A stretch of 64,000 bases of DNA from Cellulomonas cellasea (GTDB taxonomy: Bacteria; Actinomycetota; Actinomycetes; Actinomycetales; Cellulomonadaceae). A program made the translations under genes and the position numbers. How positions within the stretch are numbered: position 1 is the stretch's first letter; each line of letters starts with the position of its first letter. The notes under the pieces were generated by a model. It ran no database searches, was not told the DNA's origin, and saw only the letters and a program-made list of their open reading frames with translations. The stretch spans positions 124,001 through 188,000 of the forward strand of contig NZ_BJLR01000030.1 of NCBI RefSeq assembly GCF_006538745.1, in the 5' to 3' direction. Below are positions 44,589-54,900 of this stretch, piece by piece.

Positions 44589-46124
44589 TCAGCCGAGCGC
44601 ACGGTGCTCTTCCGCGGTCGTCAGGACGAGGTGGCCCGCGACCGCACGCACCCGGCGCGTGTCCGGCGGGACGGGGACGGACCAGTACCGCACGCCGTCG
44701 GGCACGCCGCGCCCGACGAGGTGCGTCGCGCCGTCCGGGGCGAGCCCGGGGCCGAGCACGAGCGCGCCGTCCGTCACGGGCTGCCACGGCAGCGGCGCGC
44801 CGAGCTCCTCGTCCCACACCTCGGCACCGGTGCGCGCGTCGACGACGCCGTAGCGGCTCGCGCCGACGACCACGAGGCGGTGGTCGACGACGAGCGCGGG
44901 GTTGAGCGCCGTGGTCGCCCGCCACCGCTCCTCGCCCGTCGCGGTGTCGTGCGCGACGACGGCGTTGCCCGCGTCGAGGACGACGAGGCGCGGCTCGGAG
45001 CCGTCGTCCACGGCGAGCGGCGCCGGGAGCCCGGGCACGGTCGCCGTGACGGCCCCCGTCGCGTCGTGCACCGCGCCGCCCTGCGCCGGGGACCAGGTGC
45101 CGAAGCCCGCGCGCAGGGGCTCGACGCGCAGGAAGCTGAAGTCCGGCGCGGTCGTCAGCTCGGCGCCGTCGGCGACGGCGAGCACGCGCGTCGCGGACCC
45201 CGCCACGACGACGAGGTCGCGCGTCACCTCGACGGACGTGAGCGCCCGCACGCTCGTGCCCCGGATGGGCACGGGACTGCGCCAGCCCCACCGCACCTCG
45301 CCGGTCACGCCGTCGCGCCGCGCGACCACGACGTGCTCGTCGTCGTCGACCGTCACGACGACGACGTCGTCCCTGACCCGCCCGGCGGCCACGAGCTCCC
45401 CGAGCAGCGTCCAGGTGCCGAGCGTGCGCCCGTCGCGCGCCGACAGCGCGCCGACCCGGGTCTCCGGGAGCGCCACGTCGACCTCCGAGAACGCCCCGAC
45501 GTCGCCGGACGTGACCGTGCCGTCCGGGTCGTCGGCGTAGACGGGGTCGGGCTCGGCCGCGAGGCAGACGACCACCGCGCCGACGTCGGTGCCCGGGTCG
45601 GGGCAGCGCACCGGCCCGGACTCCATGGCCGCACCGGGCGCCGGGGCGACGTCCGCGCTCCACCGCTGCTCCCCGGTGCGGGCGTCGTGCGCGGTCGCGT
45701 GCCACGCGCTCGTGCCCGGCTGCACCACGACGAGCAGCCCCCGCGCGACGAGCAGCTGGTCGCCGGGTCCCGCGGGCGTGCTCCACAGGACCTCGGGCGG
45801 CCCGTCGAGCGGGCGCACGACGCCGGGCACGCCCGCGAGGCGTTCCGCGCGCTCCCGGTCGCGCTGCACCCCGAGCACGCCGACCGCGGTCACCGCGACG
45901 ACGAGCGCGACGGGCACGGGCCACCAGCGGCGCAGGAGCCCGCGGACGTCCGGCGCCGGGGGCCCGTCGCCGGGTCCGGCGCCGTCGCTCGCCGCGGGCG
46001 CAGCACCGGGGGGGACCTCCTCGTCGGCGGGCGGCACGTGCCGCCGTCGCGCGCCCGTGTCCGGGAGGCCCTCCTCGAGGACCTCGACGGGCTGCATCCT
46101 CGCAGCGGGCCGCACGGGCGCCAT
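44589..46124 (-). CDS. PQQ-type beta-propeller membrane protein 3
   Basis: 511 residues. Start MAPVRPAARMQPVEVLEEG parallels protein 1 (MAP, nine residues, then MQ). A Pro/Ala/Gly linker is followed by one TM (about 75-95, RWWPVPVALVVAVTAVGVLGV) and propeller blades: ATAHDARTGEQRWSADV, ALSARDGRTLGTWTLLG, VARRDGVTGEVRWGWRSP, VVAHDTATGEERWRATT and GVVDARTGAEVWDEEL. ATG 46124 follows TAGAGT (46132-46137) by 7 bases. First of the three-gene PQQ group in transcription order, directly after the RDD-FHA gene. Confidence 0.8.
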   Translation of the reverse strand: MAPVRPAARMQPVEVLEEGLPDTGARRRHVPPADEEVPPGAAPAASDGAGPGDGPPAPDVRGLLRRWWPVPVALVVAVTAVGVLGVQRDRERAERLAGVPGVVRPLDGPPEVLWSTPAGPGDQLLVARGLLVVVQPGTSAWHATAHDARTGEQRWSADVAPAPGAAMESGPVRCPDPGTDVGAVVVCLAAEPDPVYADDPDGTVTSGDVGAFSEVDVALPETRVGALSARDGRTLGTWTLLGELVAAGRVRDDVVVVTVDDDEHVVVARRDGVTGEVRWGWRSPVPIRGTSVRALTSVEVTRDLVVVAGSATRVLAVADGAELTTAPDFSFLRVEPLRAGFGTWSPAQGGAVHDATGAVTATVPGLPAPLAVDDGSEPRLVVLDAGNAVVAHDTATGEERWRATTALNPALVVDHRLVVVGASRYGVVDARTGAEVWDEELGAPLPWQPVTDGALVLGPGLAPDGATHLVGRGVPDGVRYWSVPVPPDTRRVRAVAGHLVLTTAEEHRALG

Positions 46125-46131
46125 GAGGCCG

Positions 46132-46137
46132 ACTCTA
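46132..46137 (-). promoter_or_regulatory. -10-like box at the RDD-FHA stop codon, before PQQ protein 3
   Basis: TAGAGT, 7 bases before ATG 46124. Its TAG is the stop codon of the RDD-FHA gene, so the match may partly be chance. Confidence 0.3.
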
Positions 46138-47328
46138 GGCCAGCCGGCGCTCCACCGGCGGGGGGACGACGCGCAGCCCGCAGTCGCCGAACGACACCGT
46201 CGACCCGAGCGGGACGCGGACACGCTGGTCGACCCCGCACACGATCTGCTGGCCGTCCGCGAGGGTCACGAGGGTCCCGTTGGTCGAGCCGCGGTCGGCG
46301 ACCCACAGGCCCCGGTCGTCGACGCCGAGCTGCAGGTGGGTCTTGGAGACCGAGCGGCCCGGGTCGACGACCCGCACCAGCTGCTCGGTCCCGGTGCCGA
46401 CGGGGTTGCGGCCGACGAGCACGGCGCCGTCGACCGTGACGGTCCGCCCGTCGCTCAGCTCGAGCGCGACGGCCCGGGGGTCGAGCGGCTCGGCCGGCGC
46501 CGGGCGCTCGTCGGCCCGCAGCGGGGCGCGCCGGGTCTCCTCGAGCGCGGGGTCGAGCGCGAACACCGCGGGCCGCAGCATCGGGATGGCGCGCGTGTCG
46601 ACGTCGGGCGCGACGCCGGGCTCGCCGAGCGGGGGCAGCACGAGCGACGGGCCGGTGGTGCGGCGCTCGGCCAGCAGCGCGCCCAGCCGGCGGCCGGCGA
46701 CGTCCTGCGGGGCAACGGGGCGCACGGGCTCCTCGGCCGGGGCCGACTCCACGAGCGACCAGTCCTCGTCGGCCGTCGGCCGGGCCGCCGGGCGCGGGCG
46801 CACCGGGGTGACGCCCCGCGAGCGCTGGGCACGGCCGCCGTCCCGCCGCCCGGCGAGCGGGCCCTCGACGGTCCGCAGGTCGACGACCTCGCCGCCCGCG
46901 ACCCGGTCGTGCCAGCCGCGGCCCCGGCCCGTGCGGTCCAGCAGCGGCGACGCGAGCACCACGAGCGACCCGACGACCACGACCGAGCCCGCGGCGACCA
47001 CGAGCCCGCGCAGCAGCACGCGCGCGAGGCCCAGCGGGCGGCCCGTGCGCGCGTCGACCGTGCGCAGCCCGAGCAGGCGCCGGCCGAGCGTCCAGCCGAA
47101 CGTCCCGTGGGTCCACCACTGCACGAGCGCCTGCACGAGCAGCAGCGCCCACGCACCGAGCAGGACGCCCGGGGCGGTGGGCGTCGCCGCGGGGTCGGCG
47201 CCGAGGTCGCGCACCGTCCGCAGCGCGACCGCGAGGACCACGCCGCCGCCGAGGACGAGGGCCACGGCCTGGTCGAGCAAGAACGCGGCGGCGCGGCGTC
47301 CGAGCGACGCCGGTGCGGGGTGGCTCAT
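46135..47328 (-). CDS. RDD membrane domain protein with C-terminal FHA domain
   Basis: 397 residues. The RDD domain (about 8-155) has three TM segments and the signature GRRAAAFLLDQAVALVLGG, GTFGWTLGRRLLGLRTVDARTG and DRTGRGRGWHDRVAGG. A long Pro/Arg/Glu linker leads to an FHA domain (about 300-395): VLVGRNPVG, SVSKTHLQLGVDD, VADRGSTNGTLV and VSFGDCGLRVV. FHA domains bind phosphothreonine, so it is a probable membrane-anchored target or adaptor of the kinase at 58052-59731. ATG 47328 overlaps the previous stop (ATGA). Confidence 0.92.
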   Translation of the reverse strand: MSHPAPASLGRRAAAFLLDQAVALVLGGGVVLAVALRTVRDLGADPAATPTAPGVLLGAWALLLVQALVQWWTHGTFGWTLGRRLLGLRTVDARTGRPLGLARVLLRGLVVAAGSVVVVGSLVVLASPLLDRTGRGRGWHDRVAGGEVVDLRTVEGPLAGRRDGGRAQRSRGVTPVRPRPAARPTADEDWSLVESAPAEEPVRPVAPQDVAGRRLGALLAERRTTGPSLVLPPLGEPGVAPDVDTRAIPMLRPAVFALDPALEETRRAPLRADERPAPAEPLDPRAVALELSDGRTVTVDGAVLVGRNPVGTGTEQLVRVVDPGRSVSKTHLQLGVDDRGLWVADRGSTNGTLVTLADGQQIVCGVDQRVRVPLGSTVSFGDCGLRVVPPPVERRLA

Positions 47329-49736
47329 GAGCGGGGTCCTTGCTCGTGGGTCGTGGGGGTGTCCGGGGTCGCGCGCCGCCGGGTGCGGCGCGGGGGCCGT
47401 CCGGGCGGACCGCCGGCGCGCGGGACCCGGCGCGAGCGGCGCAGCGACGCGAGCGAGACGCGGGCCCGGACCCGGCGACCCCAGGGCAGCGCGCCGTGCA
47501 TCTCGGTGACCGCCTGCTCGACGCGCCGCCAGTACGCGGCGGCCTCGGCGAGCGTCGGTGTCCCGGGCCCGAACACCGCGGCGTCGGCCTCGGCGGCGAG
47601 CCGGGTCACGACCGAGCCGGCCCGGTGCGCGGACCACGCGGCCCCGGCGCCGGAGACGCCCGACAGCGCACGCGTGAGCTCGTCCGCGGTCTCGCGCCGC
47701 GTCGCGAGCGGCGACGGCGGGTGGCGCAGGTCGCGTGCGGCGTCGAGCACCTCGTCCCAGCCCCCCGCGACGCGGACCACGGCGTCGGGGTGCTCGCGGC
47801 GCCGGCGCCGGCGGCGGGCCTTGACCGCGAGCACGACGACCAGCGGGCCGAGCAGCACGACGAGCGGGATCGCGACGACGCCGGCGACGCGCGCGACGCG
47901 CAGCCACACCGGGCCGCCCTCGTCGCCGGAGTCCGGGTCCTCGGCCTGCGGCTGCTCGGTGTCGTCCTCGGGCGGCGTGACGGGCTCGGGCGGCGGCGGC
48001 GGGGGCTGGACGACCTGCGGCTCCGGGTCGGACGGCTTGGTCGTCGACTCCTCCTGCGGCGTCTGCGAGCGGGGCGGCGTCGGGTCGAACGGGACCCAGC
48101 CGTGCCCCGTGAACGCGATCTCGACCCACGCCTCGACGTCGTCGCCGGTCACGGTCATCGACTCGGCGCCGCGCTCCTCCTCGCCGGGCACGAAGCCGAG
48201 CACGACGCGCGAGGGCAGGCCCATCTGCCGGGCCATGAGCGCCATCGCCGACGCGTACTGCTCGCCGTCGCCGACCATGAGGTCCGAGCCGAGCAGCGTC
48301 GTCAGGCGGTCGGCGCCGTGCCCCGACAGCGACGGGGAGTCGCCCGCCTCGGTCAGGCCGTGACTGAAGAAGCCGCCCTCGGCGAGCGCCTTCTGGAGGC
48401 TCCGGGCGATCTGCACGGGCGTGCCGGCGTCGCGCGCGACGTCCGCCGCGGTCGCGCCGATCACGTCGGGCACCCCGCTGTCGTCGGGGACGACGACGGG
48501 TGCCTGGGGCGCCTCGCCGACCGTCGCGTCGTCGGGGACCGGGGGCACCACGGTGTCGAGCGTGTACCGCAGGCCGCGCTCGACGCCGCCCGTCAGCACC
48601 GCCGCGCCGGTCGCGTCGTTGTAGCGCAGGTCGCCCGCGACGACGGGATCCTCGAAGCGCACGGCGGTCGCCTGGCCGACGGTCGGCAGCCACACGCCCG
48701 AGAGCTGCTCGACCTCGATCGTGACCCGGGCGCGGTCGCCGCGGGTCGTAGTCTCGATCGTCTCGCCGACGCGGCGGAACTCCCCCGAGCCCTGCGCGGA
48801 GCCGTCGCCCGCGACGTTCCACACGACGCCGTCGAACTGGTCCATCGTCGCGAGGCGCACGCGCGCACCGGCCGGCAGCCCGCTCACGGTGAACAGCGGG
48901 TCGTCCTTGGCCTTGACGATCTTGCGGAACGCGGACAGCGGGCTCGGGTACGCGCGGGGGTCGAACGGCGGGACGAGCTCGTCGCGCAGGACGTACCGCG
49001 GCGTCGAGCCGGTCACGAGCGGTCCCCCCAGGACACCGCACCCGGCGACGACCGCGACGAGCACGCCGAGGGCCACGAACCGGCGCGGGCGCACCCCGCC
49101 CGCGCGCCACGCCGCCCAGCCGACGAGCACCGCGGCGAGACCGAGACCGGTCGCGACGGGCGCGATCACCTGGCGCGTCCCGAGCAGCACCGCACCGACG
49201 AGCGCGACGCCGGGGACGACCGCGGCGAGGGCGGCCCGCCCCGGGGAGCGCACGCGCAGCGCCGTCGCGGTCACGGTCACGGCACCCACGAGCGCGAGCA
49301 GGAACGGCGCCGCGAGCAGAGCGCCGCTCGTCCCCACGGGCGGCTGCAGCGTGAGCACCTGCTTCCAGGACGCGGTCGCGCCGACCGCGAGCTCGGTGAG
49401 CGTGCGCAGGGTCGGGACGACGCCGCCAACGGTCGTGCTGGGCGCCGCGAGCGCGCCGCCCGCGAGGAAGTAGGCGAGCACGACGAGCGCCACGACGACG
49501 ATCGCGGACCAGCGCCGGACCGCGCCGAGCACGCCGATCGCGGCGCCCAGCACGAGCCCGCCGGCGAGGGCCGGGACCGCGGCCCGTGCGCCGTAGACGG
49601 GGACGAGCGGCACGAGCGCGGCCGCGAGCACGCCGACGAGCAGCACGACGTCGACGACCGCGGGCCACCCGCTGCGCGGAGCGCCGCCGCGGACGCCCCG
49701 GCCCGAGGTCGCTGTCGCGGTCGCGGTCGCCGTCAT
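47325..49736 (-). CDS. TgpA-like transglutaminase-fold membrane protein, catalytic Cys and His replaced
   Basis: 803 residues. About six N-terminal TM segments (1-235), an outer transglutaminase-like domain (about 250-560), a Pro-rich linker (PPPPPPEPVTPPEDD), one TM (about 620-645) and a cytoplasmic DUF4129-like tail. The expected GDCEQFAS is GDGEQYAS: the nucleophile position is Gly491 (codon 48264-48266). The His of HAWVEV is Glu535 (VEAWVEI, codon 48132-48134). Asp551 (FDPTP) remains. So the fold is kept but the enzyme should be inactive. It is the 'tgm' position of the PFNA-type cluster. ATG 49736 overlaps the DUF58 stop by one base. Confidence 0.9.
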   Translation of the reverse strand: MTATATATATSGRGVRGGAPRSGWPAVVDVVLLVGVLAAALVPLVPVYGARAAVPALAGGLVLGAAIGVLGAVRRWSAIVVVALVVLAYFLAGGALAAPSTTVGGVVPTLRTLTELAVGATASWKQVLTLQPPVGTSGALLAAPFLLALVGAVTVTATALRVRSPGRAALAAVVPGVALVGAVLLGTRQVIAPVATGLGLAAVLVGWAAWRAGGVRPRRFVALGVLVAVVAGCGVLGGPLVTGSTPRYVLRDELVPPFDPRAYPSPLSAFRKIVKAKDDPLFTVSGLPAGARVRLATMDQFDGVVWNVAGDGSAQGSGEFRRVGETIETTTRGDRARVTIEVEQLSGVWLPTVGQATAVRFEDPVVAGDLRYNDATGAAVLTGGVERGLRYTLDTVVPPVPDDATVGEAPQAPVVVPDDSGVPDVIGATAADVARDAGTPVQIARSLQKALAEGGFFSHGLTEAGDSPSLSGHGADRLTTLLGSDLMVGDGEQYASAMALMARQMGLPSRVVLGFVPGEEERGAESMTVTGDDVEAWVEIAFTGHGWVPFDPTPPRSQTPQEESTTKPSDPEPQVVQPPPPPPEPVTPPEDDTEQPQAEDPDSGDEGGPVWLRVARVAGVVAIPLVVLLGPLVVVLAVKARRRRRRREHPDAVVRVAGGWDEVLDAARDLRHPPSPLATRRETADELTRALSGVSGAGAAWSAHRAGSVVTRLAAEADAAVFGPGTPTLAEAAAYWRRVEQAVTEMHGALPWGRRVRARVSLASLRRSRRVPRAGGPPGRPPRRTRRRATPDTPTTHEQGPRS

Positions 49737-50884
49737 CAGCTCACCACCCGGCGCAGGACGCGCGGCAGGTCGTCGAGCGTGCCGAGCGTCGCCAGGCTCA
49801 GGGAGCCCTGCGTGCGCACCTGCACCTCCTCGCCGGCCGTGCAGCGCATGACGACGGTGCGGGTCCCGACGGGCACGTGCCGCGCACCGGCGCGCAGGTC
49901 GCCCGCGGACGGGACCGACCCGGTGACCAGCACCGCGACCGACGCCTCGGGGGCGTCGCGCGCGACGCGCCGGCCGAGCGCGGACATCCCGGTGCCGCCG
50001 ATCGTGAGCTGCACGCCCGCGCAGTCGTCGAGCAGGAGCGGCGGGGTCTCGACGCGCAGGCGTCCCCCGCCGGCGAGCACCGCGAGGTCGCGCTCCTCGC
50101 GCAGCGTCTGCACGCCGAGCGACGCGACGGTCGAGACGGCGAGCTCGAACTCGTCGTCGTCGGCGTAGTCGCGCGGGTCGGTCGAGAGCGCGAGCGCGGT
50201 CTGCGTGCGGCGCGTGTCCTCGAACTGCTTGACCATGAGCGCGCCGCGGCGGGCGGTCGTGCGCCAGTGGATGTAGCGGCGGTCGTCGCCCGCGACGTAG
50301 TCGCGCAGGGCGTGGAAGGACAGGTCCGAGTCGGACAGGTCGCGCGTCGACTGCCCCTCGAGGTCGCGCAGCAGGCCCGCGCTCGCGCCCGCGAGCGACA
50401 CGAGCTCGGGGTGCACGTAGAGCTCGACGGGCTCGGTCCAGCGCACCCGGCGCCGCGCCAGGCCCAGCGGGTCGCCGCGCACCGAACGCACGGGCCCCAC
50501 GACCACGACGGCGCGCCGCGACGTCGGGATCGCGAAGATGTCGTCGTGCTCGGCGCCCGGGCCGAGGGACGGCAGCGCGAGGTCGGCGGCGCCCGCACCC
50601 ACGGGGAGCTCGATGCGCGCCGGGAGCGAGCGCCGGCGGGCGACGTTGCGCACCGCGAGCCGCCCGACCGCGCGCTCGCCGACGCGCACGCGCCGGTCCG
50701 CGAGGTCGAGGTCGACCGCGTATCGCTCGCGCCCCACCGTCATGAGCAGCGCGACCACGACGAGCCCCGCGAGCGCGGCGCCGCCGACGGCCGCCTCGAC
50801 CCAGCCGAGCACCCGTCCCAGCACGAGGCCGACGACCGCGGCGACCGCGGCCGCCCAGCCGGCACCGGAGACGCGCAGGGCCAC
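49736..50884 (-). CDS. DUF58 domain protein
   Basis: 382 residues. Two N-terminal TM segments (about 5-50), a beta region (VGERAVGRLAVRNVARRRSLPARIELP) and the DUF58 core SDSDLSFHALRDYVAGDDRRYIHWRTTARRGALMVKQFEDTRR, followed by a von Willebrand A-like fold (TQTALALSTDP). DUF58 and MoxR proteins nearly always occur together and are thought to form a chaperone-like pair. GTG 50884 lies 2 bases after the MoxR stop. Confidence 0.93.
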   Translation of the reverse strand: MALRVSGAGWAAAVAAVVGLVLGRVLGWVEAAVGGAALAGLVVVALLMTVGRERYAVDLDLADRRVRVGERAVGRLAVRNVARRRSLPARIELPVGAGAADLALPSLGPGAEHDDIFAIPTSRRAVVVVGPVRSVRGDPLGLARRRVRWTEPVELYVHPELVSLAGASAGLLRDLEGQSTRDLSDSDLSFHALRDYVAGDDRRYIHWRTTARRGALMVKQFEDTRRTQTALALSTDPRDYADDDEFELAVSTVASLGVQTLREERDLAVLAGGGRLRVETPPLLLDDCAGVQLTIGGTGMSALGRRVARDAPEASVAVLVTGSVPSAGDLRAGARHVPVGTRTVVMRCTAGEEVQVRTQGSLSLATLGTLDDLPRVLRRVVS

Positions 50885-50886
50885 CG

Positions 50887-51996
50887 TCAGGCCGCCCGCT
50901 GCGCCGGGGGTGCCGTGGACGCGACGATCCGCTCGATGACCTGCACGGCGGTCACGCCCGCGAACTCGGCCTCGGTGTCGAGCACGAGCCGGTGCGCGAG
51001 GATCGGCACGGCGAGCGCCTTGATGTCGTCGGGCACCACGAACCCGCGCCCGTCGGACGCGGCCCACACCTTCGAGCAGCGCACGAGCGCGAGCCCGCCG
51101 CGCACGGACGCCCCGAGGGAGGTCTGCGCGTCCTCGCGCGTCGCCTCGAGGAGCCGCGCGACGTAGTCGAGCACCGCGGCGTCGATGTGCACGGTGCCCG
51201 CGAGGTCCGCCATGTCGGCGACGGCCTTGGTCGTGATCTTGGGCTGCAGGCCCGTCGTGCGGTCCTTGGCGCCGGCGAGGATCTCGACGGTCGACGCGCG
51301 GTCCGGGTAGCCGAGCGAGGTCTTGATCAGGAACCGGTCGAGCTGCGCCTCGGGGAGCCGGTAGGTCCCGGCCTGCTCGATGGGGTTCTGCGTCGCGATG
51401 ACCATGAACGGGCGGCCGACCGGGTGCGTCACGCCGTCGACGGTGACCTGGCCCTCCTCCATGACCTCGAGCAGCGCCGACTGCGTCTTGGGCGACGCAC
51501 GGTTGATCTCGTCCGCGAGCAGCACCGACGTGAACACCGGGCCGGGGTGGAACTCGAACCGCCCGGTGCCCTGGTCGTAGATCGTCACGCCCGTGACGTC
51601 GCTCGGCAGGAGGTCGGGCGTGAACTGGATGCGGTGGTGTGTGCCCTGGACGGTCGCCGCGATCGCCTTCGCGAGCGACGTCTTGCCGGTGCCCGGGGCG
51701 TCCTCGAGCAGCAGGTGCCCGTCGGAGAGCATCGCCGTCAGCGCGAGGCGCACGGCGTGCTCCTTGCCGAGGACGGCGCGGCCCACGTTGGCCACGAGCG
51801 CGCCGAAGGTCTCGGCGAACCACGTCGTCTGTTCGGGGGTCATCGGGGCTCGGTTCTCCTTGGTGGTGGCCGTCGCGGCCAGGGCCGTGGCGGTCGGGCG
51901 GGTCGTCGTGCCGAGGGGCGCGGACGCCCCGGCACCTGCGGCGGGCTGGGCGGGCTGGGCCGGCTCGGCAGGCCCGTACCGGGCGTCGGGGGTCAT
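50887..51996 (-). CDS. MoxR-family AAA+ ATPase
   Basis: 369 residues from ATG 51996, which overlaps the FN3 stop (ATGA); the first 51 residues are low-complexity Ala/Pro/Gly. An alternative start at ATG 51843 (MTPEQTTWFAETFG) matches the family N-terminus and has AAGGAG 12 bases upstream. Core: LLLEDAPGTGKTSLAKAIA (Walker A), FHPGPVFTSVLLADEINRASPKTQSALLE (Walker B), VIATQNPIEQAGTYRLPEAQLDRF (sensor 1 and Arg finger) and SLGASVRGGLAL. Acts with the DUF58 partner, probably remodelling surface protein complexes. Confidence 0.95.
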   Translation of the reverse strand: MTPDARYGPAEPAQPAQPAAGAGASAPLGTTTRPTATALAATATTKENRAPMTPEQTTWFAETFGALVANVGRAVLGKEHAVRLALTAMLSDGHLLLEDAPGTGKTSLAKAIAATVQGTHHRIQFTPDLLPSDVTGVTIYDQGTGRFEFHPGPVFTSVLLADEINRASPKTQSALLEVMEEGQVTVDGVTHPVGRPFMVIATQNPIEQAGTYRLPEAQLDRFLIKTSLGYPDRASTVEILAGAKDRTTGLQPKITTKAVADMADLAGTVHIDAAVLDYVARLLEATREDAQTSLGASVRGGLALVRCSKVWAASDGRGFVVPDDIKALAVPILAHRLVLDTEAEFAGVTAVQVIERIVASTAPPAQRAA

Positions 51997-54900
51997 CCGC
52001 CGGCCCCCGCAGCGGGCGCGGGCCCGGTCACGGTGGCGGGCCGCTCGGACCACGGGCCCCAGCCGACGGCGTTGCGGGCGCGGACGCGGACGAGGACGTC
52101 CCCGCCGCCGGGCACGTCGACGACGACGGGCTCGGTGGGCAGGGCCGCGTTGCCGTTGCGGTCGATGCGAGCGGCACCGCGGAGGACCTCCCACTCGTAC
52201 TGCGTGACGTCCCGGCCGTTGGCCTCGGCCGCGCTCCAGCGGAACGCGAGCTTCTCGGCGGACGGGCTCGTCGCGGAGTCGATCGGCGGCGCGCCGGGTG
52301 CGCTGGGCTCCCCCGCACGCGCGCCGGCGACGGTCTCGGCGCTCCAGCCCACCGCGTTGGCGACCTGGTAGCGCACCGTGACGTCGCCCTCCTGGTCGAT
52401 CGTGCCGGGCGGCGAGCCGGAGACCCAGTCGCCGCCGTTGACGCGGTACCGGCGTGCCGTGATCCCGGTCCCGCCGTCGGCCGCGTCCGAGGCGCCGACC
52501 GTGACCTGGTCGACGCCCCCGGTCGTGACCGTGAGGTTCGGCGCCTGCGGGACGGTCCGGACGGTGACCGGCGCGAACGGGACCGGCTCGCTCCAGATGC
52601 CGCGCGAGTTGCGCGCCCGGATCACGAAGGAGTAGCTCGACCCGCCCGGGAGGCCCGTCACGGGGTGGCTCGTCGTGCCGCCACCCACGGAGATCGTCGA
52701 CGGGCCGCCGGTGATCTCGTAGTCGGTGACGACGAAGCCGCGACCGCCGGCGCTCGACGGCGGCTGCCACCGCAGCTCGACCGCGGCCTGCCCCCACGAG
52801 CCGCCGTCGACGGCCGTCGCCACGGGCGAGCCGGGCGGCTGCGGCCCGCTCCAGACCTCCGCCGTCACGGTCCCCCACGCGGACGCGCCCGCCTTGTTCA
52901 GCGCGCGCACGCCGATCGTGTAGGTGCGGCCGCGCTCGGCCCCGGGGATACGGAAGCTGAGCTCGCCGCCCACCGCGACCGGCGCCCCGCCGTCGACCGT
53001 GACCTCGTAGCCGCGCACCGGGTCGCCGTTGTTCGCCGGCGGCGTCCACGTGGCGACGATCTCGGGCTCGCTCGACCAGCCGGTCTCCCCCGACGTGGCG
53101 GTAACCGCGGGCGGCTCCGGGGCCTTGGCCGGCACGATCGTCACCGACGACGGGCTCCACCCGCTCGGCTCGGGCGCCCGGTTCTGTGCCCGCACCCGGA
53201 CCGTGTACGCCTTGCCGTTGTCGAGCCCCGTGAAGCGCTGCGACAGCGTCGACGTCGTGACCGACGCGGGCCCGTTCGAGGGCGCCGGCGTGATCTCGAC
53301 CGTGTAGCTCGTGATCGGCGAGCCGGTGCTGCGCGGCGCTTCCCAGCGCACCGTGAGCTCGCGGTCCCCCGTCGAGACCTCGACGGGCGCGCCGGGCGGG
53401 TCCGGCACGGCGTCGGGCCGCGCGGGCGCGGACGCCGGGCTCGGGTCGGACCAGTCCACGGCGTTCTGCGCCGCGACCGTGAACGTGTACTCGGTGTCGT
53501 TGGTGAGGTTGTCGATCGTGCAGGTGGTGCTCGCGCACGCCCGGACGGCGCCGCCCGGGTTGGCGACGACGCGATACCCGGTGATCGGCGCGCCGCGGTC
53601 GGCGGGGGCGTCCCACGCGAGCACGACCGTCCGGTCGCGGACCTCGACCACGCGCGGTGCGCGCGGGGCGTCCGGCTTGCCGCGCACGAGGACGGTGATG
53701 CGGCCCTCGACCTCGCGGTCGGGGTCCCCCGTGGCGTCGCGCACGCGGAAGCGGGTGACCATCGCCCCCACGAAGTCGGCGTTCGGGCGGACCGAGACGG
53801 TGCTCGACGTCGGGCTCGCGGTGCCCGCGCCCGGCGTCTCGACGACGGCGCCGACGACCGTGAGCACGCCGTCGGGGAACGGGTTGAGTGCGTTCTCGAG
53901 CACGTTCACGACCGTGTCGCGGCCCTGCACGCCGTCAGTGATCGTGCGGTCGACGACGCGCGCGAGCTGCCGGGTGCTCGCGGTCACGCGCAGGTCGACC
54001 TGCACGTCCATCGACCCCGCGCGCCCGTAGCCGATCTTGACCGCGAGCGAGCCGAGCGTGCCCTTGGGCGTCGTGCGGGCCGCGGAGACCCGCAGCGTGC
54101 TGCCCTCGAGCGTCGCGGTGAAGCCCGCCGGGACGGCGGACGTGAGCTGGTAGGTGTACGGCGTCGTCGTGGTGGTCTCGCCCTCGGGCCCGCGCGTGAG
54201 GGCCCGCAGGTCGACCGCGATCGGGGCCTCGCCCGGACCCATGTCGAGCGCCGTCGGCTCGAAGGTCGGCGGGTGGTCGTCGAGCGCGTAGACCGTGATG
54301 GCGAGGGTGATGACCGACGTCCGGCCGTCGGGGTCCCCCGCGCTCGTCCGGTCGGTGACCGGGACGGTGATCGACGCGGGCCCGGCGTAGCCCGCGGCCG
54401 ACTGGAAGCGCAGCGTCGTGGCGTCCTTGACGAGCGCGGTGCCGTCCGACTTGGTCGCGGTGACGGCCGCGGGGTCGGCGATGCTCGCGGTGCGGCCGGG
54501 CGCGACCTGGACCTGCTCGTCGAGCGGGATCTCGAGCGGCTCGCCCGAGGCGACGCGCAGCTCGGGCGCCTTGGGCCGGGGCGTCGGCGGGAAGAAGCCG
54601 AGCGCGGGCACCGTGATGAACGCGTAGGACGAGACCCGGTCCGCCTGCGGGGAGACGTTGGTCAGGAGGTACGGCACGGTCTGCGCGTGGTCGACGAGCG
54701 TCACGACGACGTTCCCCTGCGGCGTCACGGTCGCGACCTCGGCCGCCGAGGCCGGCACGGAGACCCGCAGGTCGCTGAGCGGGCCGCTCGGGTTCTGCGC
54801 GACCTCGAGCACGTCCACCTCGACGCTCTCGCGGCCGATCGTGTCGATCGGGGGGACGACGACGTCCTGCGCGATGGGCGCGAGCACGGCGGCGTCGTCC

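Noticed and set aside
41367-46439. Long plus-strand frame opposite the three PQQ genes
   Set aside because: No domain or signal; antisense shadow of genes with clear TM segments and propeller blades.
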